Assembly (NCBI GenBank): GCA_019683625.1
Contig: JADGHY010000154.1
Span: forward strand, 1 to 5,337
Direction of reading: 5' to 3'
DNA length: 5,337 nucleotides
Source: Thermoflavifilum sp.
GTDB taxonomy: Bacteria > Bacteroidota > Bacteroidia > Chitinophagales > Chitinophagaceae
This document shows, piece after piece, positions 1 to 5,337 of the stretch; the first letter of the stretch is position 1; every line of letters begins with the position of its first letter. The position numbers and the translations under genes are program-made. The notes beneath the pieces are model-generated. The model did no database searches, was not told the DNA's origin, and saw only the letters and a list, made by a program, of their open reading frames with translations.

Positions 1-1
1 G

Positions 2-361
2 GATATGGGATATTATGAAAATTATTTGCGAGGATTGGAATATAATGTTGTGGATGCAAGCGCTTTTGGTATTCTCAAAACCAATTTAAAATATCAAATC
101 GGGAAATGGAATATTCATTTGCCGTTGATTCCGGAAAAATTTGCCCATGTGCCGCTGGCTATATATGCAAAATGCTTTGGGGATGTAGGATATGCTTATG
201 ATCCTTATCATGAGGTTAGCCATTTAAGCAATCGCTGGTTAGTAACGGGCGGATTTGGATTAGACTTTGTAACGTTTTATGATATTCGTCTGCGGGTGGA
301 ATATAGCTTCAATCAGTTCGGACAAAATGGGTTATTTTTACATACCAAATCAGAATTATAA
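2..361 (+). CDS. C-terminal fragment of an Omp85-like (BamA/TamA family) outer-membrane beta-barrel protein
   Basis: The reading frame is open from the first bases of the window (an Asp codon at 2-4 precedes the first Met), so this is the 3' end of a longer gene. About 119 residues remain, ending at the TAA at 359-361. Near its start lies LRGLEY (about residues 9-14), which resembles the [VIL]RG[FY] loop-6 motif of Omp85 barrels. After it come alternating amphipathic stretches typical of transmembrane beta strands (FGILKTNLKYQI, HVPLAIYAKCFGDVGYAY, WLVTGGFGLDFVTFYDIRLRVEYSF). This fits the last strands of a BamA/TamA-type surface-antigen barrel inserted by the BAM complex. The protein ends in KSEL rather than the usual terminal aromatic residue. 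The N-terminal part, including any POTRA or other periplasmic domain, lies outside the window, so its role (assembly factor or plain outer-membrane protein) cannot be settled. nadK starts 23 bp downstream, suggesting cotranscription. Confidence 0.72.
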   Translation, partial: DMGYYENYLRGLEYNVVDASAFGILKTNLKYQIGKWNIHLPLIPEKFAHVPLAIYAKCFGDVGYAYDPYHEVSHLSNRWLVTGGFGLDFVTFYDIRLRVEYSFNQFGQNGLFLHTKSEL

Positions 362-384
362 TCTGCCAGTAGCCAAATCATTGC

Positions 385-1263
385 ATGCAGGTTGCTATCT
401 ATAGCAGGAATTTTTCACCACAGGATCAGGCCGATGTACAGCTGTTGATCCACACGTTGCATCAGCATGGTATGCAGTTGTGGATATATGCTCCATGCTA
501 CAGGCAAATGCAAGACAGCATTCAGTGGCCGCAAAAGCCGGTATTGTTCAATACAGCACAAGATTTGGATGAAAATATTTCCTGCATGATTAGTTTAGGT
601 GGCGATGGTACTTTGCTCGATACCTTATGTTTTGTGCGCAACAAATCCATTCCCGTGATGGGTGTGAATATGGGAAGGTTGGGCTTTTTGGCCAATATTG
701 GCCGGGATATGATGGGGCGCATGGCCGATGCTTTGTTATCACATGATTACGTGATTGAAAAACGCATCTTGCTGCATCTGGATGCCAGCATACCTCTTTT
801 TGGGGAAGTACCTTATGCATTGAATGATTTCACCCTGCATAAGAAAGATGCGTCCTCCATGATTCGCATTCATGCTTTCTTAAATGGTGAATTTCTGAAT
901 ACTTATTGGGCTGATGGATTAATTGTAGCCACACCCACGGGATCTACGGCTTATTCCCTGAGTTGCGGAGGCCCCATTTTGCTGCCCGAAGCCGGAGGAT
1001 TTGTGGTAACGCCTGTTGCTCCGCATAACCTAAACGTAAGACCTTTGGTGGTGCCCGACGATGCCGTGATTTCCTTTGAAATAGAAGGCAGAAGCGAACA
1101 GTTTCTCTGTACCTTAGACGCACGCATGGAAACGATAACCAGTGATGTGCGGATGGCTATTCGCAAAGAAGATTTTACGCTGAACCTCATCCGCCTGCAG
1201 GAAACCAATTTTTTGCAAACCCTTCGCAATAAATTATTCTGGGGGATTGACAAACGAAATTAA
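385..1263 (+). CDS. nadK: NAD kinase
   Basis: This cytosolic enzyme phosphorylates NAD at the 2'-hydroxyl of its adenosine ribose, using ATP or polyphosphate, to make NADP, and so sets the NADPH pool for biosynthesis and redox defence. The 292-residue protein has the usual bacterial length and both family signatures. GGDGT is at residues 72-76, with Asp74 as the expected catalytic residue, followed by MGVNMGRLGFLA (92-103). The second motif is of the N-E/D type (ALND, 145-148). The NAD-binding block DGLIVATPTGSTAYSLS spans 177-193, and the LNVRPLVVPD stretch lies at 216-225. The ATG at 385 gives the expected N-terminus, in which a Rossmann-like first strand (MQVAIYSRN) begins immediately. No Shine-Dalgarno sequence is visible, which is common in Bacteroidota. 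It lies 23 bp after the upstream barrel gene and 55 bp before the DUF6089 gene, so it is probably part of one transcript. Identification is secure. Confidence 0.97.
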   Translation: MQVAIYSRNFSPQDQADVQLLIHTLHQHGMQLWIYAPCYRQMQDSIQWPQKPVLFNTAQDLDENISCMISLGGDGTLLDTLCFVRNKSIPVMGVNMGRLGFLANIGRDMMGRMADALLSHDYVIEKRILLHLDASIPLFGEVPYALNDFTLHKKDASSMIRIHAFLNGEFLNTYWADGLIVATPTGSTAYSLSCGGPILLPEAGGFVVTPVAPHNLNVRPLVVPDDAVISFEIEGRSEQFLCTLDARMETITSDVRMAIRKEDFTLNLIRLQETNFLQTLRNKLFWGIDKRN

Positions 1264-1318
1264 TTTCCTGCATACCAAAATCTTACACAAAACGTTACTT
1301 TATCAATTGTATGTAAAG

Positions 1319-2200
1319 ATGATGAGATCTTATGCTTGGTTGGGCTATATGGCCTGGATGATAGGGCTTTTGTGGTGCCCGGAAAAAATAATGGCTCAGA
1401 TTTCGCTCCGATCCTATCGCGCCCTGGCTTATACGGCAGAAATAGGTGTGGCGGCTGGTGGCGCAGAATACTTTGGCGACTTGAATACCCATTATGGCTG
1501 GCATGCCGTGAAGGCATCGGGCGGCATTTTTTACCGGAAATTATTCAGCCCTTATGTGGCTGCCCGGCTGGAGGGAGAAATGGCGCAATTGGGCTATTCG
1601 GATGTGTACAACAAAAATGAATTCCAACATCGGCGCAACCTGAGCTTTAACACCCTGATCTGGGAATTTACACTGATGGGGGAGTTTAACTTTTTCCGTT
1701 TTGAACCCGGCAGTGATAATCACAGGTTTACCCCTTATCTGGCCTTTGGTGTGGGCATATTTCACTTCAATCCTTACGCATATTATCAGGGGCAGAAATA
1801 CTATTTACAGCCTTTAGGCACGGAGGGGCAAGGCTCTTTTCTTTATCCTGACCGGAAACCTTACGCCCTTCAAGCCCTGTGTTTTCCCGTGGGGGCCGGC
1901 ATAAAATACAATCTGGGAAGGAATCTGGATATTGGATTAGAAGCCATTCATCGGTTTACCACCACCGATTATCTGGACGATGTGAGCAAGACCTATGTGG
2001 GCGTGACGGCTTTCCCGCCTAAGCCAAATGGGCAGCCTTCCGTGGCCGCCATCCTGCAGGATCGTTCCAACTGGAATGGCCAGCCCGCCATAGGTACCCC
2101 GGGACGGCAGCGGGGCAATAGCCTTACCAAAGACCAATACATTTTTGTGCAGCTTACCCTTTCGGTATTGCTCAGCAATTATCGCTGTCCTGCGCTTTAA
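1319..2200 (+). CDS. DUF6089 family outer-membrane beta-barrel protein (PorG-like)
   Basis: This is a predicted exported barrel of 293 residues. The start at 1319 gives a Sec signal peptide: a short n-region with Arg3, a hydrophobic core (about residues 5-19) and probable cleavage after KIMA (residue 26). An upstream in-frame TTG at 1247 would overlap nadK and add 24 residues ahead of the signal peptide, so I reject it; the ATG at 1322 is equally possible. The mature part is rich in alternating aromatic and hydrophobic strands and has marks I associate with DUF6089: AEYFGDLN (49-56), NLSFNTLIWEFTLMGEFNFF (107-126), HRFTPYLAFGVGIFHFNPYAY (135-155), PLGTEGQGS (165-173), YPDRK (176-180), and TTDYLDDVS (215-223). 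PorG of Porphyromonas gingivalis, an outer-membrane partner of the PorK/PorN ring of the type IX secretion system, belongs to this family. The same position next to uppS and bamA supports the link. A role in type IX secretion here is inference, since no other such genes are in view. Confidence 0.85.
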   Translation: MMRSYAWLGYMAWMIGLLWCPEKIMAQISLRSYRALAYTAEIGVAAGGAEYFGDLNTHYGWHAVKASGGIFYRKLFSPYVAARLEGEMAQLGYSDVYNKNEFQHRRNLSFNTLIWEFTLMGEFNFFRFEPGSDNHRFTPYLAFGVGIFHFNPYAYYQGQKYYLQPLGTEGQGSFLYPDRKPYALQALCFPVGAGIKYNLGRNLDIGLEAIHRFTTTDYLDDVSKTYVGVTAFPPKPNGQPSVAAILQDRSNWNGQPAIGTPGRQRGNSLTKDQYIFVQLTLSVLLSNYRCPAL

Positions 2201-2258
2201 GGGCGGTTAAACTTGTGTTAAAAACCCGACCCAGCAAGCCTTTCAGCCGATATTAGGA

Positions 2259-2266
2259 TATATTTG
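2259..2266 (+). promoter_or_regulatory. Bacteroidota-type -7 promoter element (TAnnTTTG) ahead of uppS
   Basis: TATATTTG is an exact match to the TAnnTTTG -7 consensus used by the primary sigma factor of Bacteroidota. It lies in the 103-bp gap between the DUF6089 gene and uppS, the longest gap in the window. Transcription would begin near 2272-2275 and give a leader of roughly 30 nt before the uppS ATG. No clear TTG or TTTG -33 element is visible at the normal distance; the best is TTTC at 2241-2244, which is too close. The site would allow uppS and bamA to be transcribed independently of nadK. Confidence 0.5.
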
Positions 2267-2303
2267 TAACTTTCTCGACTTTTGCGGAACAAGCAAGGTC
2301 AAC

Positions 2304-3077
2304 ATGTCCAGAACCGCCACATTAAAAGATCGTATTGACCCCCGAAAATTGCCCCGGCATATTGCCATTATCATGGATGGCAATGGCAGGTGGGCCAAGG
2401 AGCGTGGCAAGGACCGGATTTATGGGCATCACGAAGGGGTGCAGAGTGTAAAGAGTGTGGTGGAAGCTTGTGGTGAGCTGGGCATACCTTATCTCACGAT
2501 TTATGCTTTTTCTACCGAAAACTGGGAGCGCCCTTCTGATGAGGTAAACGGTATCATGGAATTGTTGGTGAGCACGCTGCACAAGGAAATTGATTCTCTT
2601 CGCCAACACAATATTCGCCTGCATGTGATTGGCGACCTGGATATGCTGCCACCGGTATGCCGGCAGGAAGTGCGGGAAGCCGTACAGCTCACGGCTGGTC
2701 ATGATGGCCTGCATTTGATCGTGGCCCTCAGCTATAGCTCGCGTTGGGAAATCATTCAGGCAGTAAAAAAGGTGGCTGCTGATGTACGTGCCGGGAAAAT
2801 AAAGCCCGAAGACATTGATCAGCAACTGTTTGCCCGCTACCTTTGTACTGCTCCGTTTCCAGATCCTGAACTGGTCATCCGCACCAGTGGTGAATATCGC
2901 ATCAGCAATTTTTTGCTTTATCAGATTGCTTACGCAGAACTGTATTTTACACCTACCTTGTGGCCTGATTTCAGGAAAGAAAATCTGTATGAGGCCATCT
3001 TAGATTTTCAATCCAGGGAACGACGATTTGGGAAAACGAGCGAACAAATACAGCAGAATGAAGAGATGTTTTCGTAG
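2304..3077 (+). CDS. uppS: Undecaprenyl diphosphate synthase (cis-prenyltransferase, isoprenyl transferase)
   Basis: The enzyme adds isopentenyl diphosphate units in cis configuration to farnesyl diphosphate, making the C55 carrier used for peptidoglycan, O-antigen and capsule precursors. It acts at the cytoplasmic face of the inner membrane. The 257-residue length is normal. Family motifs are in order: IAIIMDGNGRWA (20-31, Asp25 the expected catalytic Mg-binding residue), GHHEG (41-45), YAFSTENWERP (67-77), ALSYSSRWEI (141-150), and DPELVIRTSGEYRISNF (187-203), followed by AYAELYFTPTLWPDF (209-223). The Arg193, Arg199 and Ser201 positions fit the diphosphate-binding set, and Glu212 fits the conserved late acidic metal ligand. 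Where many bacteria have NYGGR this protein has SYSSR, which I recall as usual in Bacteroidota. The ATG at 2304 sits 5 bp after a weak AAGG. A likely promoter lies about 40 bp upstream, and bamA begins inside the last 20 bp, implying cotranscription. Confidence 0.97.
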   Translation: MSRTATLKDRIDPRKLPRHIAIIMDGNGRWAKERGKDRIYGHHEGVQSVKSVVEACGELGIPYLTIYAFSTENWERPSDEVNGIMELLVSTLHKEIDSLRQHNIRLHVIGDLDMLPPVCRQEVREAVQLTAGHDGLHLIVALSYSSRWEIIQAVKKVAADVRAGKIKPEDIDQQLFARYLCTAPFPDPELVIRTSGEYRISNFLLYQIAYAELYFTPTLWPDFRKENLYEAILDFQSRERRFGKTSEQIQQNEEMFS

Positions 3078-5337
3078 ACATGTGGTCTTGATCTTATGCG
3101 TGTTCTGGGGGCATCATCTGCTGGCACAGCAGCTATCGGCCTCATCACCTGCAACCATTGATACCACCCAGATTCCCGTATTGCCTCCCAATCCCAAATC
3201 CTACCGGATCGCAGGCATCACTATTTCCGGCGCCCGTTATCTGGATCCGCAACTGTTGATTTCTGTATCCGGCATATCGGTAGGCGATCGCATCATCCTG
3301 CCCGGCGACGGATTGGCCAAGGTGATTCAAAATCTCTGGAAACAACATCTGTTTTCCAATATTCAGATCTATGTAACCAAAATAGATGGAGAGGATATTT
3401 ATCTCGATATTCATGTTACAGAACGCCCAAGGCTGGCTAATTTTTATTTCCGAGGGGTGAGCAAAACCGAAGCCGATGAGCTGAAAACAAAGACAGACCT
3501 GCATCAGGGGTCGGTGGTCACCGAAAGCATGAAGATCAATGCAGAAGTGGCTATCCGCAAATATTTTCAAGATAAGGGATATCGGAACGTGAGTATCCAG
3601 ATCAGTGAACGCCCCGATACGGCCGTGATGCTTAATGCAGTGGACTTAATTTTCAATATCCATAAGGGCAGAAAGGTGAAGATCAGCGAAATCTTTTTTG
3701 CAGGCAATGATCATGTGCCCGATGCTCGCCTCAAAGCACAGATGAAAAACACCAAAGAAGGCATGCGCCTTACCTTGCATCCTGCCAGGGATGTAAATGC
3801 CTATGGCGGTCATCCCTATACTTTTGCAGATTATCTGCACCAATGGGGGTTTTTATATCCGTCTAAAACCCTGCATCTGCTCGAACCTTATTTCCGGTTC
3901 AAATTATTTAACTCGGCTAAGTTTAACCAAAGCAAATACGAAGAAGATAAAGCCAAGATTATTGAGTACTACAATTCCCTTGGATACCGCGATGCCACGA
4001 TTGTGGATGACACCATTTATCAGGCACCCAATGGGAATATAGACATAGCCATTAAGATAAACGAAGGGGATAAATATTATTTTGGCAATATCACCTGGAG
4101 CGGCAATACCAAATATCCGGATACCTTGCTGAATGCTATTCTGCGCATTCATAAAGGAGATCCCTATAATCTGGATTTGTTTAACAAAAGGCTGGGCATC
4201 ACACCCACGCAACAAGGCGATGATATCAGCAGCCTGTATTTGAACGATGGTTATTTGTTTTTCCGCGTCACACCCGTTGAAACGAGAGTATATCATGATA
4301 CCATTGATTACGATATTCGGATCACAGAAGGGCCGCAGGCTACTATCAACAAGGTTACCATTTCAGGCAATGACCGGACCAATGAACATGTGATCAGGAG
4401 AGAGTTACGTACGATTCCGGGTGAAAAATTCAGCCGGGCCGATTTAATTCGTTCACAGCGCGATGTAGCCCAGCTGGGTATGTTCGATCCCCAGAAAGTA
4501 TCGGTAAACCCGCAGCCCAATCCGGAAAACGGAACGGTAGACATTGGCTGGTCGGTGGTCGAGAAGCCTTCTGATCAGCTGGAACTCTCGGCCGGATGGG
4601 GTGGCTATATTGGCTTAACGGGAACGCTAGGATTGTCGTTTAATAATTTTTCTTTGCGCAACATCACCAATCCGCATGCCTGGACACCTTTGCCCAGTGG
4701 CGATGGACAAAAGCTCTCCATCCGTTATCAATCCAACGGTAAATTTTATCACTCGTATAGTTTCTCTTTCACCGAGCCCTGGTTAGGCGGAAAGAAGCCC
4801 AATAATTTTACGGTAAGCGTATATAATTCTTTCATTGCCAGTGGTGTGTATAATCCTTATACCGGATTTTTTGGTGGCTCGGCCGACAGCAGTTTTCTGC
4901 GCTCTACCGGATTTACCGTGGCATTAGGCAAACGCCTTACCTGGCCGGATGATTATTTTACGCTTACCGGTGCGGTGAATTTTGTACGTTACACTTTGAA
5001 AAACTATCAATTCTTTTATGGAAATCCGTTGAACAACGGAGATATTAATGAGTTAAGCTTAAAACTCACGCTGGCCCGCTCTTCTGTGGATGCACCGATT
5101 TATCCGCGAAGTGGTTCCAACATCGTGCTCTCTGGGGAATTCACCCCTCCGTATTCTTTATTCGAATCGGAAAGTGTGTATGAAGGCAAAACGCTGGCGC
5201 AGAAATTTAAATATATCGAATATCAAAAATATCGTTTTGATGCAGAATGGTATGTGCCTCTGGGCAGGCCACATGGCACGGATCAAAAGCAATTTGTGCT
5301 GAAGCTGGCCGCTAAATTCGGATTCCTGGGTAAATAT
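3058..5337 (+). CDS. bamA: Outer-membrane protein assembly factor BamA (3' end beyond the window)
   Basis: BamA is the Omp85 core of the BAM complex, which folds and inserts beta-barrel proteins into the outer membrane. The frame is open from the ATG at 3058 to the window end, giving 760 residues. The start is fixed by a signal peptide: a basic n-region (KRCFRRH, 2-8), a hydrophobic core (VVLILCVFWG, 9-18) and likely cleavage after LLA (residue 23). Five POTRA domains follow, at roughly 49-122, 126-204, 208-338, 341-425 and 429-503. Repeated marks include ITISG, FYFRGV, IFFAGN, ITWSGN and VTISGN at domain starts. POTRA3 carries an extra segment of about 40 residues (234-277). The barrel begins near 507 (LELSAGWGGYIGLTG) and includes the conserved FTEPWLGGKKP (571-581). 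The loop-6 VRGF-type motif and last strands would lie beyond the window. It overlaps the uppS end by 20 bp in another frame, suggesting translational coupling. Its third-frame GC pattern and gene density show nothing foreign. Confidence 0.95.
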   Translation, partial: MKRCFRRHVVLILCVFWGHHLLAQQLSASSPATIDTTQIPVLPPNPKSYRIAGITISGARYLDPQLLISVSGISVGDRIILPGDGLAKVIQNLWKQHLFSNIQIYVTKIDGEDIYLDIHVTERPRLANFYFRGVSKTEADELKTKTDLHQGSVVTESMKINAEVAIRKYFQDKGYRNVSIQISERPDTAVMLNAVDLIFNIHKGRKVKISEIFFAGNDHVPDARLKAQMKNTKEGMRLTLHPARDVNAYGGHPYTFADYLHQWGFLYPSKTLHLLEPYFRFKLFNSAKFNQSKYEEDKAKIIEYYNSLGYRDATIVDDTIYQAPNGNIDIAIKINEGDKYYFGNITWSGNTKYPDTLLNAILRIHKGDPYNLDLFNKRLGITPTQQGDDISSLYLNDGYLFFRVTPVETRVYHDTIDYDIRITEGPQATINKVTISGNDRTNEHVIRRELRTIPGEKFSRADLIRSQRDVAQLGMFDPQKVSVNPQPNPENGTVDIGWSVVEKPSDQLELSAGWGGYIGLTGTLGLSFNNFSLRNITNPHAWTPLPSGDGQKLSIRYQSNGKFYHSYSFSFTEPWLGGKKPNNFTVSVYNSFIASGVYNPYTGFFGGSADSSFLRSTGFTVALGKRLTWPDDYFTLTGAVNFVRYTLKNYQFFYGNPLNNGDINELSLKLTLARSSVDAPIYPRSGSNIVLSGEFTPPYSLFESESVYEGKTLAQKFKYIEYQKYRFDAEWYVPLGRPHGTDQKQFVLKLAAKFGFLGKY

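Noticed and set aside
820..831. Asn-Asp instead of Asn-Glu in the second NAD kinase motif
   Set aside because: The family motif allows Glu or Asp at this position, so the change is not unusual.
2201..2227. Possible hairpin terminator after the DUF6089 gene (GGTTAAAC ... GTTAAAAACC)
   Set aside because: The inner AAC/GTT stem is only 3 bp. Extending it needs a mismatch and a bulge, and no T-run follows, so it is too weak to call.
2322..2825. Long open frame (167 codons) on the - strand opposite uppS
   Set aside because: It lies entirely antisense to a secure uppS gene. Its translation shows no recognisable family or signal features, and it is best explained as a codon-bias shadow.
3058..3132. 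Possible lipoprotein signal in BamA or the DUF6089 protein because of a Cys in each signal peptide
   Set aside because: The contexts (LIL-C in BamA, LLW-C in the DUF6089 protein) do not fit a lipobox. Both have better signal peptidase I sites ending in Ala further on.
3145..3570. Open frame of 141 codons on the - strand opposite the start of bamA
   Set aside because: It is antisense to the POTRA1-2 coding region, which is unbroken and well supported on the + strand. The translation has no domain-like pattern.
3904..4296. Open frame of 130 codons on the - strand opposite POTRA3-4 of bamA
   Set aside because: It is a shadow of the bamA frame, with no start context and no recognisable product.

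Overview
The window looks like a chromosomal housekeeping locus from a Bacteroidota bacterium, most likely of the order Chitinophagales (inference). The reasons are the gene order, the protein families (a DUF6089 barrel and a Bacteroidota-style BamA), the near absence of strong Shine-Dalgarno sequences, and a Bacteroidota-type TAnnTTTG promoter element. All recognisable genes are on the + strand and closely packed. I see no RNA genes, mobile elements, CRISPR arrays or extended repeats, and no gap without a gene longer than about 100 bases.

Layout: (1) 2-361 is the C-terminal end of a beta-barrel protein resembling the Omp85/BamA-TamA superfamily, cut by the window start. (2) 385-1263 is nadK, NAD kinase. 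(3) 1319-2200 is a DUF6089 outer-membrane beta-barrel protein, the family that contains PorG of the type IX secretion system. (4) 2201-2303 is a 103-bp gap carrying a likely promoter. (5) 2304-3077 is uppS, undecaprenyl diphosphate synthase. (6) 3058 to the window end is bamA, overlapping uppS by 20 bp, with five POTRA domains and the first part of the barrel, cut by the window end.

The shared theme is envelope biogenesis. UppS makes the C55 lipid carrier for peptidoglycan and surface polysaccharides. BamA inserts beta-barrels into the outer membrane. The DUF6089 protein and the upstream barrel fragment are themselves likely BamA clients. NadK supplies NADP and is a metabolic passenger. The order DUF6089/porG - uppS - bamA matches the arrangement I recall around porG in Porphyromonas gingivalis, so this is a conserved phylum-level cluster. 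I found no convincing previously undescribed system. The most distinctive feature is a roughly 40-residue insertion in the third POTRA domain of BamA.
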